Source: Nocardia sp. NBC_01503
Lineage (GTDB): Bacteria > Actinomycetota > Actinomycetes > Mycobacteriales > Mycobacteriaceae
Length of the DNA stretch: 64,000 nucleotides
Assembly (NCBI RefSeq): GCF_036327755.1
Contig: NZ_CP109596.1
Span: 496,001-560,000, forward strand
Direction of reading: 5' to 3'
Shown: positions 26,464 through 35,369 of the stretch, one piece after another
Position numbering within the stretch: position 1 is the first letter of the stretch
Layout: every line of letters starts with the position of its first letter
The notes under the pieces: model-generated
What the model was told of the DNA's origin: nothing
Databases searched by the model: none
The model's input: the letters and a program-made list of their open reading frames with translations, nothing else
Made by a program: the position numbers and the translations under genes

Positions 26464-26709
26464 CTATGCCAAGGTTCCGCCGCGGGTGCGGACGTCCACA
26501 TCGCGGGTGCTGGAACCCAGTTCACCGGCGGCCACCGCCGCGTCGATGCTGTCGCGCAGGGCGTGGCAGGTGTGCGACTTCAGGCCGGTGGTGGAGAGCT
26601 CCGTGCAGGCCGCCACGGCGGCGTTGTTCCATTGCACGCTGGTGTGCTGGGGGCTGAACTTCTCCACCAGTACGCAGGTCCCGCAGGACCGGCACGAAAC
26701 CTTGTCCAT
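26464..26709 (-). CDS. Small Cys-rich protein between kshA and kshB
   Basis: 81 aa with cysteines at 6, 9, 12, 35 and 48 (CRSCGTC at the N-terminus) and histidines nearby, which could hold zinc or an iron-sulphur cluster. GAGAGG precedes ATG 26709. It sits 11 bp after kshA. Position between oxygenase and reductase suggests a helper for cluster assembly or electron transfer, but no known family was recognised. Confidence 0.75.
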   Translation of the reverse strand: MDKVSCRSCGTCVLVEKFSPQHTSVQWNNAAVAACTELSTTGLKSHTCHALRDSIDAAVAAGELGSSTRDVDVRTRGGTLA

Positions 26710-26720
26710 GGCAATGCCTC

Positions 26721-27866
26721 TCAGGCGTCGGCGGCGGCGCGCTTGGCCAGGTTGTCGGCGACTTCGGCCTCCCAAGCGCTGACCGCGCGGGTGGTGTCCA
26801 CCTCGAATTCGAAGCGGGTGGTCATCTCCTCGGTGACCGCCGCGGCATCGGTGTAGAACTGCTCGTACCAGCGACGCAGCTGGTAGACCGGCCCGTCCTC
26901 CTCGCACAGCAGCGGATTGTTGATGCGCGACTTGCGCTTCCAGATATTCGCGTCCTGTTCGAAGCCCTTGCCGAGCCCGCCGACGAACTTCTCGGCGATC
27001 TCCCGCGCCTGCTCCGGCGAGACACCGGAGGGCTTCTTGGCGATCGCGCCGTACATGAGTACGAACTGGTTCTCGTTGATCGGATAGTGGCAGTTGATGA
27101 GGTAGCCCTCGACGACCAGACCGTTCGCGCTCTCGCTCTTGAGGTAATCGATCATGTAGGAGGGCCCGTAGTAGGCGGCCTCGGATTGCAGAACGTTCTT
27201 GCCGCCCAGCGCTTTCGCGGTCGCGCCCATCATGTCCTCGCGCGAGACCGAGGTCATGTACTGGCTGGCGGTGTGGCCCTCGAACACGTTCTTGAAGAAC
27301 GTCGGGAAGCCGTAGTGCACATAGAAGAAGTGCGCCATATCCACGACATTGTCGATGACCTCGCGGCAGTTGGCGTCCACGATCATCGAGTTCCAGGTCC
27401 AGTCGGTCCACTCGTCATCGAACGCGGCGTCCAGACGCGGGATGGCGACCTCGGCGGGCGGCTGCTTGCCCTCCGGGTCGTTCCATACGAACAACTGCTT
27501 GTTCTCGACCATGGTCGGCCACGCCTTGGTGCGGGCCAGCGGCGGAACCCGGCGCGCGTAGGGAATGCCGGTGCACTTGCCCTTGCCGTTCCAGCGCCAG
27601 TCGTGGAACGGGCAGGCCAGCGAGTCACCCTTGACGGTGCCGTCGGCGAGATTGCCGCCCATATGCGGGCAGTACGCGTTGAGCACGTTCAGGGTGCCGT
27701 CCTCGGCGGCGAACACCACGATCTCGGTGCCGAAGGCCTTGACGGTGTGCGGCTTTCCGTCGCGGAACGAGTCGGCCAGGCCCAGGCAGTGCCAGCCACG
27801 CGCGAATCGGGTGGGCGGCGCGCCCGCGTCGATCACTCGCACCTCGGCATCCGTGGTGGTGGTCAT
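26721..27866 (-). CDS. kshA: 3-ketosteroid 9-alpha-hydroxylase oxygenase, KshA type
   Basis: 381 aa, near the size of M. tuberculosis KshA. Rieske ligands Cys66-His68 (YCPHMGG) and Cys85-His88 (CPFHDW); mononuclear-iron site in IDNVVDMAHFFYVHYGFP with His179 and His184. The N-terminal ARGWHCLGL is typical for KshA. It hydroxylates 4-androstene-3,17-dione-type steroids at C9, which with 1,2-dehydrogenation breaks ring B. GGAGAGG precedes ATG 27866. Head of the run with hsaB. Confidence 0.93.
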   Translation of the reverse strand: MTTTTDAEVRVIDAGAPPTRFARGWHCLGLADSFRDGKPHTVKAFGTEIVVFAAEDGTLNVLNAYCPHMGGNLADGTVKGDSLACPFHDWRWNGKGKCTGIPYARRVPPLARTKAWPTMVENKQLFVWNDPEGKQPPAEVAIPRLDAAFDDEWTDWTWNSMIVDANCREVIDNVVDMAHFFYVHYGFPTFFKNVFEGHTASQYMTSVSREDMMGATAKALGGKNVLQSEAAYYGPSYMIDYLKSESANGLVVEGYLINCHYPINENQFVLMYGAIAKKPSGVSPEQAREIAEKFVGGLGKGFEQDANIWKRKSRINNPLLCEEDGPVYQLRRWYEQFYTDAAAVTEEMTTRFEFEVDTTRAVSAWEAEVADNLAKRAAADA

Positions 27867-27951
27867 GTGAATTCCTCTCCCTTGCCTTGTATCGATGGTT
27901 GCGGCCCATGTGACGCCGACGACAATGGCTGTCCCACTGGCCGGGAGGTAG

Positions 27952-28488
27952 CTACTGGTGTGCGAGACGCCCGAAGCTCGCGCGGTAGAAGAGCAGCGGG
28001 GTGGCCTCGGAGTGCTCGTTCAGACCGGTCACGCGGGCAATGACCACCGTGTGATCGCCGCCGTCGACCTCGTCGCGCAGTTCGCAGTCGATGGTTGCCA
28101 GCGCGCCGGTCAGCAGCGGTGAGCCATTCCGCGACGGGGTCCACTCGACGCCCGCGAATTTGTCCGCGCCCGGTCGCCCGAGCTGACGGCACACCGAATC
28201 CTGGTGGTCGGCCAGGATATTCACGGTGAAGCGCCCGGCGCGGCGAATGCGCGGCCAGGTGCTCGAGGTCCGCGCGGGGAAGAAGCTCACCAGCGGCGGA
28301 TCGATGGACAGCGAGGCGAAGGATTGGCAGGCGAAGCCGACCGGTTCGCCGTCGTCAATGGCGGTGATCACAGTGACCCCCGAGGCGAAGCGCCCGAGAA
28401 CTGCTTTGAACGCACCCGGATCGATTGCGGCGGCGGTGCCGCCAACGCCCTCGGCTGACACCCGATCCACCTCCAGCACCGGTTCCAC
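27952..28488 (-). CDS. hsaB: Flavin reductase of a two-component monooxygenase, HsaB type
   Basis: 178 aa. RFASGVTVITAIDDGEPVG and SFASLSIDPPLVSFFP mark the flavin-reductase-like split barrel used with HsaA/HpaB-type oxygenases. HsaB supplies reduced FMN to HsaA, which hydroxylates 3-HSA. GTG 28488 has a GAGGGAG site. HsaA itself is encoded 11 kb away (39238-40398). The gene is divergent from the IclR regulator and probably first in the run. Confidence 0.88.
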   Translation of the reverse strand: MEPVLEVDRVSAEGVGGTAAAIDPGAFKAVLGRFASGVTVITAIDDGEPVGFACQSFASLSIDPPLVSFFPARTSSTWPRIRRAGRFTVNILADHQDSVCRQLGRPGADKFAGVEWTPSRNGSPLLTGALATIDCELRDEVDGGDHTVVIARVTGLNEHSEATPLLFYRASFGRLAHQ

Positions 28489-28501
28489 GGTGACTCCCTC
28501 T

Positions 28502-28518
28502 TATTTCGGTTCGAAATA
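28502..28518. promoter_or_regulatory. Palindrome upstream of hsaB
   Basis: TATTTCG-GTT-CGAAATA, perfect 7-bp arms, lies 14 bp before the hsaB GTG in the 248-bp region shared with iclR. It is a candidate operator for the IclR protein. Confidence 0.55.
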
Positions 28519-28736
28519 TGGCTGCCAGTCATAACAGCAGGTCAGCGCCGGGAGGCGTCAATATCGGGGTTCGGTCACCGAGACATGAATCCGTAGAACG
28601 GGACAAAAGCTACGTAGTTCTCCCGATTCCCCCGCGTGTGGTCCAGGGCACTGTGATGGGTAGCACAAGCTCCGAAACCGGAACATACCTAATCGGCATA
28701 TCCCTAGACTGGATGTCTGCACCAACGGAGGCTCGA

Positions 28737-29573
28737 ATGTCCGTCGCCATGCTCCCCTCGGCGGAGACACGAAACACCCACACCCCTATGCGCGCCAAGG
28801 ATTCTCGCAACACCAGCGCCGAAGTTCCGGTCTCGATGATCGAGCGCATGACTCTCATCCTGGATGCCTTCGACGCCTCCACCCCCACGCTCACCCTGCT
28901 CGGCCTGGTCGAGCGCACCGGCCTGCCGCGCTCCACGGTGCACCGCATCCTCGATCAGATGATCAAGCTGCGCTGGCTGGCGCACACCTCCGGCGGCTAC
29001 CGCCTCGGTATGCGCGCCCTCGAACTCGGCGGACTCACCGCCGATCACAATGAGATTCGCGATGCGGTCAGCCCGCTGCTGCACGAATTGAGCCAGCGCA
29101 CCGGCATGGTCGGTCACCTCGCGGTGCTCGACGGCCGCGATGTGGTCTATCTGGACAAGGCCGGCGGCCGCTTCGCCGCCAGCCTGCCCACCCGGCTCGG
29201 CGGCCGGATGCCCGCGCACGCAACGGGTGTCGGCAAGGCCATGCTCGCCTGTCTGGAGCCCAATATCGCCGAGGCCGTGCTGCGCAATCGCCTGCCGCGG
29301 CTGACCCCGCGCACCATCTGCGAGCCCGAGGCGCTCTCACGTGAACTCGCGCAGATCCGACTGCGTCAGGGCGTGGCCATCGACCGGGAAGAGGCCGTGG
29401 TCGGAATCGCCTGTGTCGCAGCGCCACTGCGTGGCCGGGGCACCGCACCCGCCGCGCTCTCGCTCTCGGGTCGCGCCGACGGTATGAGCTATGACCGGCT
29501 GGCCCGCGTCGTGCTCGAGGTCGCGCACGAGGCCGGGCGCACGCTGTTCCCGCGTCGCGCGCACTGGCGCTGA
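28737..29573 (+). CDS. IclR-family regulator of the steroid run
   Basis: 278 aa from ATG 28737 (GGAGG 6 bp upstream; the longer frame is unlikely). N-terminal winged helix (LLGLVERTGLPRSTVHRILD) and C-terminal effector domain (MPAHATGVGKAMLA, IACVAAPLRG). IclR proteins sense small aromatic or fatty acids. Divergent from hsaB-kshA and upstream of padR and the MFS gene, it probably controls one or both directions. Confidence 0.88.
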   Translation: MSVAMLPSAETRNTHTPMRAKDSRNTSAEVPVSMIERMTLILDAFDASTPTLTLLGLVERTGLPRSTVHRILDQMIKLRWLAHTSGGYRLGMRALELGGLTADHNEIRDAVSPLLHELSQRTGMVGHLAVLDGRDVVYLDKAGGRFAASLPTRLGGRMPAHATGVGKAMLACLEPNIAEAVLRNRLPRLTPRTICEPEALSRELAQIRLRQGVAIDREEAVVGIACVAAPLRGRGTAPAALSLSGRADGMSYDRLARVVLEVAHEAGRTLFPRRAHWR

Positions 29574-29608
29574 CCGGACCCGTTGCTCAGGACAGAGAAG
29601 GCAGACTT

Positions 29609-30262
29609 ATGCGGGGGCGAATCCCTTCAGCCATGACCGATGGCGCGGCACACGGGGCGCATGACGAAGAGTCACAGGCGATTCCGGATCTGCCCACCAC
29701 GGCGTGGGCGGTGCTCGGCATGCTCTCGCACGCCGATGAGCTCTCGGGCTACGACCTGAAGAAGTGGGCGGACTGGAGTCTGCAGTTCTTCTACTGGAGT
29801 CCGTCGTTCAGCCAGATCTACGCCGAACTCAAACGGCTGGAGAAGCACGGCTACGCCACCTCGCGCACCGTGGTCTCCGAGGACGGTATGCGCGGTAAGC
29901 GCATGTACGCCATTACCGAGAGCGGCCGGGAAGCCGCCGCGCACTGGGTGAACCACTCCCCCGTCGAGGCTCCCGTCCTCAAGCACAGCGTGATGCTGCG
30001 GGCCTGGCTGGGTCATCTGGCCGAACCCGATCGCATGCGCGAGATCCTCACCCAGCACATCGACTACGCCGAGAAGATGCAGCGCAGGGCACAGATCGAC
30101 GCCGATGGCGCGGACGCCAATCCGGAGTGGGCGTACCCGAGCGCGGTATTGCGGTGGTGCGTACGCCATTACGCGGCGGAACGCGAATTCGCACAGGATC
30201 TGCTGACCGATTTGGACAAGTTGGCGAAGCAGCGTACGCGCCGCAAGCCATCCAAGGAATAA
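29609..30262 (+). CDS. PadR-family regulator
   Basis: 217 aa from ATG 29609 (GAAGG upstream; ATG 29633 possible). PadR winged helix: AVLGMLSHADELSGYDLKKW, then IYAELKRLEKHGYATSR, and a C-terminal helical dimer region. It lies 36 bp after iclR and 123 bp before the MFS gene, which carries a palindrome CACGAAATCGTG. Likely represses the transporter. Confidence 0.85.
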   Translation: MRGRIPSAMTDGAAHGAHDEESQAIPDLPTTAWAVLGMLSHADELSGYDLKKWADWSLQFFYWSPSFSQIYAELKRLEKHGYATSRTVVSEDGMRGKRMYAITESGREAAAHWVNHSPVEAPVLKHSVMLRAWLGHLAEPDRMREILTQHIDYAEKMQRRAQIDADGADANPEWAYPSAVLRWCVRHYAAEREFAQDLLTDLDKLAKQRTRRKPSKE

Positions 30263-30348
30263 AATCAATAAAGTTCGTATCAGAATCCTCGAAATTCTCC
30301 ACTCAGCGGATTCATCCATAGGCGGCGCCCCGGGCCTGTGACACGGTT

Positions 30349-30360
30349 CACGAAATCGTG
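30349..30360. promoter_or_regulatory. Palindrome CACGAAATCGTG upstream of the MFS gene
   Basis: A 12-bp palindrome 25 bp before the MFS start, flanked by wider ACACG/CGTGT arms (30341-30361). Candidate PadR operator. Confidence 0.45.
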
Positions 30361-30385
30361 TTACCTACCCACTGGAGGACGCAAT

Positions 30386-32101
30386 ATGTCCACCTCCGTC
30401 GCCCCCGAGGTGCCGCCCGGCACCATCGATGACACCGGTCGCCTCGACGGTGCGTCAAAGCTTCGGATTTTCTCCGTCCTCGCGGTGATCGTGCTGTTCA
30501 CCGAGGTCGCGCCCATGCAGTACGTGATGGTCTCGGCCGCACTGCGCCAAATCGCGCCCACGTTCCCCAGCCATGGCGCGAACATCAACTGGGCGATCAT
30601 CATCTTCGGCGTCGTCGGCGCCGCCACCTCACCGGTCATCGGCAAGCTGTCGGACATTGTCGGCAAGAAGCGGATGTTCCTGGTCTGCGGTGTGCTGTTC
30701 ATGATCGGCTGCGCCATCTGCGCGATCACCAGCAACTGGATGCTCTTCCTGATCGGCCGCGGACTGCAGGCGACAGCCATTGCGACAGCGGTGATCTCGT
30801 ACGGCCTCATTCGAGACCTGATGCCGCGCAAGCTGGTTCCGGTCGGCCTCGGTATCGCCTCCACCGGTCTGGGCGTCTCCGCGCTCGCCGGTCCGCTGAT
30901 CGGCGGCTGGATCGTGGAGAACCACAGCTGGCGCGCAATCTTCTGGTTCCTGTTCGCCTTCACCGTCGTGATGATTCCGCTGGTGATCGCCATCGTGCCG
31001 GAGTCCAAGCTGCGGGTCCCGCAGAAGCTGGATCTGGTCGGCGCGGTACTGCTCGGCGCGGGCTTGGTGCTCACGCTCATCTACCTGGACAACGGTCAGC
31101 AGTGGGGTTGGAGCAAGCCCTCCAGCCTGGCCTGGCTCATCGGCGGCATTATCTTCCTGGCGCTCTTCCCGATTGTGGAGATGCGGGTCAAGCAGCCCAT
31201 CATGGATATGAAGCTGCTGTTCACCCCGCGCGTGAGTGTGCTGCTGTTCATCGCGCTGCTGGCCTCGTTCATGATCGGCTACCAGTCGTACGCCACCGGT
31301 TATATGACGCAGTCGCCGCCGTCCGCCGAGGTGGTCGAGCAGGTCAAGACCGCGACCTGGGATCAGGTGAAGGCCGGTGCGCTGCAACAGGCGCAGGCGC
31401 AGGCCGAGGCGCAGGCCAAGGCCGCGCTGCCGCCGGGTGTGGAGTTGCCGCCGGGTGCGGTGGTGGTGCCGCCCGAGGCCGTGTACTCGCAGTTGCCGCC
31501 GAATATGGTTGATGTGCAATTGAATCCGGGTTACAGCTACGGCGACGGGTTCAGTCTGCTGAAGTTCGCCACACACATCACCCTCGCGCAATCGCTGATC
31601 GCCATGGCCTTCGGTTTCCTCGGCGGTCTGTGGATTCGGCGCTCGGGTGGCCGGCAGCCGCTGGTGTTCGCGCTGGTGATCTTCGTCGGCGCGGCCATCG
31701 CCTACGGTGCGACCTCACACGGCTGGGGTATGCAGGCGCTGATCAGCGCGGTGTTCGGTATCGCGTTCGGTCTGTACTACGCGGCGACGCCGAACCTCAT
31801 GGTCGAGGCGGTGCCCGCGGAACAGCAGGGCATCAGCGCGGGCATGCTGGGCGTTATGCAGGCCATGGGCGCGGCCGTCGGACTCGCGGTGGCCACGGCT
31901 TTCCTCAATGCCAATCCGGTCAAGGCGGATGTGACGGTGATGGGTGCGCCCACGGTCACCAAGGAAATCCCGATGCTGTTCGCGGACAAGGGCTATGAGA
32001 TCAGCTTCTATGTCATCGCGGCCACCTCGGCGATCGCGTTGATCGGCGCGATCATCATGCGGGCCGGGCGCACGCCCGCCACGGGCGGTACCGCGTTCTG
32101 A
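30386..32101 (+). CDS. MFS transporter with a long Gln/Ala/Pro-rich external loop
   Basis: 571 aa from ATG 30386 (GGAGG upstream). 14-helix type: motif A GKLSDIVGKKRMF, and SLAWLIGGIIFLALFPIVEM later. Around residues 315-365 a hydrophilic insertion (VKAGALQQAQAQAEAQAKAA, then PPGVELPPGAVVVPPEAV) extends an outer loop, unusual for the family. With PadR and the steroid genes it may take up or export a steroid or aromatic compound. A strong terminator follows. Confidence 0.82.
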   Translation: MSTSVAPEVPPGTIDDTGRLDGASKLRIFSVLAVIVLFTEVAPMQYVMVSAALRQIAPTFPSHGANINWAIIIFGVVGAATSPVIGKLSDIVGKKRMFLVCGVLFMIGCAICAITSNWMLFLIGRGLQATAIATAVISYGLIRDLMPRKLVPVGLGIASTGLGVSALAGPLIGGWIVENHSWRAIFWFLFAFTVVMIPLVIAIVPESKLRVPQKLDLVGAVLLGAGLVLTLIYLDNGQQWGWSKPSSLAWLIGGIIFLALFPIVEMRVKQPIMDMKLLFTPRVSVLLFIALLASFMIGYQSYATGYMTQSPPSAEVVEQVKTATWDQVKAGALQQAQAQAEAQAKAALPPGVELPPGAVVVPPEAVYSQLPPNMVDVQLNPGYSYGDGFSLLKFATHITLAQSLIAMAFGFLGGLWIRRSGGRQPLVFALVIFVGAAIAYGATSHGWGMQALISAVFGIAFGLYYAATPNLMVEAVPAEQQGISAGMLGVMQAMGAAVGLAVATAFLNANPVKADVTVMGAPTVTKEIPMLFADKGYEISFYVIAATSAIALIGAIIMRAGRTPATGGTAF

Positions 32102-32117
32102 GCGCCGTGATCGCGTG

Positions 32118-32155
32118 AAATGGTTCGGAGGCCACGCCTCCGAGCCATTTTCTTA
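32118..32155 (+). terminator. Rho-independent terminator after the MFS gene
   Basis: AAATGGTTCGGAGGC pairs with GCCTCCGAGCCATTT (15 bp, one G-U) across a 3-nt loop, followed by a short T-rich tail. 16 bp after the MFS stop. Confidence 0.85.
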
Positions 32156-32232
32156 TCCGGTGAGCGGGATCTCACCTCGCTGTTCTGCCGTCCGCATATT
32201 TCTATTAGGCATAACAGAGGAGGTGGTCGACG

Positions 32233-33453
32233 ATGACCGGTGAACTCGACACCATCGCCACGGCGGTGGCCGCGATCGCCGCGGGCGGCATGGTGCTCGT
32301 GGTGGATGACGAGAACCGCGAGAACGAGGGCGATCTCATACTCGCCGCCGAGCAGGCCACGCCCGAGAACATCGCGTTCCTGGTGCGCTACACCAGCGGT
32401 GTGGTGTGCGTGCCGATGGCGGGCGAGGATCTCGACCGGCTGTTACTGCCGCCCATGACGGCGGTCAATCAGGATCCCAAGGGCACCGCGTACACGGTAT
32501 CGGTGGATGCGATCTCCGGTGTGAGCACCGGGATTTCGGCCGCCGACCGCGCGCGCACCATGCGGGTGCTGGCCGATCCGCGCACCACCCCCGATGAGCT
32601 GTCGCGGCCGGGCCATGTGTTCCCGCTGCGCGCGAACCCCCGTGGGGTGCTGGGCCGTCCGGGTCATACCGAGGCCGCGGTGGATCTCATGCGCCTGGCC
32701 GGGCTGCGCCCCGCCGGGGTGATCGCCGAGGTCGTCAATGACGACGGCTCGATGGCGAGACTTCCCGAACTGCTTGCCATGTCGGCCGAACACTCGATTC
32801 CGATCATCTCCATCGCCGATCTCATCGAGTACCGCCGGACCCTGGAGAACGGCATCACCCGGGTGGTGCAGACCCGGCTGCCCACTCGGTTCGGCGACTT
32901 CCAGGTGGTCGGCTACGCCGACGAGCACTCCGGCGCAGAGCATTTGGCCCTGGTCTACGGCGATCCTTCCGGCGCGGACGCCCTGGTGCGCGTGCACTCC
33001 GAATGCCTCACCGGAGATGCCTTCGGCTCCCAGCGCTGTGACTGCGGCGAACAACTCGATGCCGCCATGGCCGCGGTGGTCGACGCGGGCCGCGGCGTGG
33101 TCGTCTACCTGCGCGGCCAGGAGGGCCGGGGCATCGGCCTGCTGAACAAGTTGCGCGCCTACGAACTTCAAGATCAGGGTGCCGATACCGTCGACGCCAA
33201 CGTCCGACTGGGTCTGCCCATCGATGCCCGCGACTACGGTGCGGCCGCGCGAATCCTGGCCGATCTCTCGGTGAACTCCGTTCTCCTACTGAGCAATAAC
33301 CCCGCCAAGCAGTCCGGCCTCGAGGCACACGGCATCACGGTGGTGGCCCGTATCCCATTGCGGACCCAGCCCACCGAACACAACGTCCACTACCTCCGCA
33401 CCAAGCGCGACCGTATGAGTCACCACCTCGGAGAAATCAACGCGGCGGGATAG
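32233..33453 (+). CDS. ribBA: Bifunctional DHBP synthase/GTP cyclohydrolase II
   Basis: 406 aa. N-terminal RibB domain ([39 protein letters not shown]) and C-terminal RibA domain with zinc cysteines in [18 protein letters not shown] and [12 protein letters not shown]. It makes two riboflavin precursors, from ribulose-5-phosphate and GTP. AGGAGG upstream. No other rib gene and no FMN riboswitch in the 80-bp leader, so this may be a stand-alone copy, perhaps serving the flavoenzymes nearby. Confidence 0.94.
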   Translation: MTGELDTIATAVAAIAAGGMVLVVDDENRENEGDLILAAEQATPENIAFLVRYTSGVVCVPMAGEDLDRLLLPPMTAVNQDPKGTAYTVSVDAISGVSTGISAADRARTMRVLADPRTTPDELSRPGHVFPLRANPRGVLGRPGHTEAAVDLMRLAGLRPAGVIAEVVNDDGSMARLPELLAMSAEHSIPIISIADLIEYRRTLENGITRVVQTRLPTRFGDFQVVGYADEHSGAEHLALVYGDPSGADALVRVHSECLTGDAFGSQRCDCGEQLDAAMAAVVDAGRGVVVYLRGQEGRGIGLLNKLRAYELQDQGADTVDANVRLGLPIDARDYGAAARILADLSVNSVLLLSNNPAKQSGLEAHGITVVARIPLRTQPTEHNVHYLRTKRDRMSHHLGEINAAG

Positions 33454-33486
33454 CATCTCGGCAGAGTCATGACCGAAGGAAGTGCC

Positions 33487-34077
33487 ATGTCTATGCCGGG
33501 GTATGGGTCGCCGGGGCCGGGGCGGGGGTTGCGATCGCCGGTGGTGGTGTCTTGGGTTTCGGCGGTGCTGGGGCTGGTGTGCGTGGCGGCGGCCATCGGG
33601 GTGTTTCTGCTGTACTCCGGGGAGCATGATGCGGTGCAGCGGGCGGAGAGCACCGAAAGCCAATTGCGGCAGGATCTTTCGGAGGCCAATCGGAATTCGG
33701 ATCGGCGGGCGGCGGCGCAGCGCGCCGCATGTGATTTCGCGGTGTCGATGGCGACCTACGACTACAGCGATATGGAGAAGTATCGGGTGGCGATGCTGGA
33801 CGGGTCCACCGGGGAGTGGCGGCAGACCTTCACGCAGAACTGGCCTTCGCTGCGGTCGGTGATGACACAGATGCAGACCCGGAGCAAGGCGGGTGAGACG
33901 CACTGCGGACTCTCCTCGCTCGGGGCGCACAATGCCGAGGTGCTGGTGTACACGACGCAGGTCGTGACCACCGCGGGCATCGACTCGCATGCCAGTTCGC
34001 TCTCCACGGTGACGCACCTCGACGAGCAGGCGGACGGACGCTGGCTGGTCAGTGAAATGAAGGTGCCCACGGCGTAG
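33487..34077 (+). CDS. Mce-associated-type membrane protein
   Basis: 196 aa from ATG 33487 (GAAGGAAG upstream). One N-terminal helix (VVVSWVSAVLGLVCVAAAIG), then an external domain with DFAVSMATYDYSDMEKYRVAM, the signature of Mce-associated proteins that support steroid/lipid import complexes. No mce operon is visible. 33 bp after ribBA. Confidence 0.75.
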   Translation: MSMPGYGSPGPGRGLRSPVVVSWVSAVLGLVCVAAAIGVFLLYSGEHDAVQRAESTESQLRQDLSEANRNSDRRAAAQRAACDFAVSMATYDYSDMEKYRVAMLDGSTGEWRQTFTQNWPSLRSVMTQMQTRSKAGETHCGLSSLGAHNAEVLVYTTQVVTTAGIDSHASSLSTVTHLDEQADGRWLVSEMKVPTA

Positions 34078-34100
34078 CGGCCGGACGGTATGGTCGCCGC

Positions 34101-35045
34101 ATGACGGCGTTCCATACCTCTCGGGCGAGCTTCCTGAGCCGCCGGGTAGTCCCCGCCTATCTGCGGATCATCCGGGCCAATCGGGCATTCCTCACGGCCG
34201 AGCCCGCGCGCGAACATCTCCGCGACCGGAGTCTGCGCCCCAAGGCGTACGGGCCGCCGCGGCGGTTGCGCTCGGATGTGGTGGTGTCGGTGGATCACAG
34301 CCGCGGTCTGCCGATATACACGCTCATCCCCCGCACCGGACGCCCGCGCGGCAATGTCGTTTATGTGCACGGTGGTGCGTGGGTCAATGAGATCGCACCG
34401 CAGCACTGGCAGTTGGCGGCCGATATCGCCGCCGAGGTGGGCACCACCGTCACGGTGCCGATCTATCCGCTGGTGCCGTTCGGGACCGCCGAGCAGGTCG
34501 TCGCGATCATTGCGAAGCTGGTGCTGGACAACAGGTCTCGCTATGGCGAGGTCTGCCTGGCCGGAGATTCCGCGGGCGGTCAGATCGCCCTGTCCACCGC
34601 ACAGGTGCTGCGGGACCAGCATCAGGTGGTGCTCCCCAGCACGGTATTGATCTCCCCCGCGCTGGAGTTGTCGCTGAGCAATCCCGAGATCGATGTGGTG
34701 CTGCCGACCGATCCATGGCTGGGCAAGGAGGGCACCCGCGTCTTCATCGAGCTCTGGCGTGGCGAACTGCCCCTGACCGATCCCCGCGTGAGCCCCTTGC
34801 TGGGCGAGATGCGCGACCTGGGCCCACTGACCGTCTTCAGCGGCACCCGCGACATCGTGCTCCCCGATATCCGGCTACTGGTCGACAAGGCGCGCGACGC
34901 GGGCGTCGAGGTCGACTATCACGAGGGCGCGGGGCTGGTGCACGTCTACCCGCTCACCCCGACCCGTGAGGGGCGCCTCGGCAAGCAGCAGATTCTCGAT
35001 GCGCTGAGCAAGGCACTGGCCCCGGCGAAAACGACTGCGCCGTAA
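34101..35045 (+). CDS. Alpha/beta hydrolase, HSL-type esterase
   Basis: 314 aa. Oxyanion-hole motif VYVHGGAWVN and nucleophile GDSAGGQIALS place it in the hormone-sensitive-lipase/steryl-acetyl-hydrolase group; the catalytic His is in AGLVHVYPL. Likely cytoplasmic, no signal peptide. May cleave short-chain esters of steroids, in keeping with the neighbourhood, but substrate is open. Confidence 0.85.
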   Translation: MTAFHTSRASFLSRRVVPAYLRIIRANRAFLTAEPAREHLRDRSLRPKAYGPPRRLRSDVVVSVDHSRGLPIYTLIPRTGRPRGNVVYVHGGAWVNEIAPQHWQLAADIAAEVGTTVTVPIYPLVPFGTAEQVVAIIAKLVLDNRSRYGEVCLAGDSAGGQIALSTAQVLRDQHQVVLPSTVLISPALELSLSNPEIDVVLPTDPWLGKEGTRVFIELWRGELPLTDPRVSPLLGEMRDLGPLTVFSGTRDIVLPDIRLLVDKARDAGVEVDYHEGAGLVHVYPLTPTREGRLGKQQILDALSKALAPAKTTAP

Positions 35046-35369
35046 TTACCTGTGCGGGTTCTCCGCGAGCCACCGCCGCGCCCGCGGCCGGAGGTGCCCG
35101 TGAGAGCCAGTGGTCGGCACCCCGTCCAGTCGCGTTTCCGGGACGGCTTCACAGGCGGTGAAGGCGGGTCGGTGAAGTTCGCTAATTATTCGCCACAGGT
35201 ATGGCCGGACCGGACAAATCGGATAGGCCGAGGGCGATGTGGCAGGTCCGCGGAAAACCCGTTGTAAGCGGGGGCACAGTGCTCGGCAAGTCGCCTACCA
35301 GACGGCGCGAACTGGGTTTATGGCCCCGGTGGTAGCAGGGAGCGTCGCGAATCACATAGGTTGGACTCC
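35046..35369 (+). other. Intergenic stretch before the LuxR ATPase gene
   Basis: 324 bp with no credible open frame. An AT-rich spot (TTCGCTAATTATTCG, near 35180) may hold the promoter of the LuxR gene. No repeats or long hairpins seen. Confidence 0.5.

Noticed and set aside
32156..32232. FMN riboswitch before ribBA
   Set aside because: The 80-bp leader lacks the conserved RFN element and is too short.
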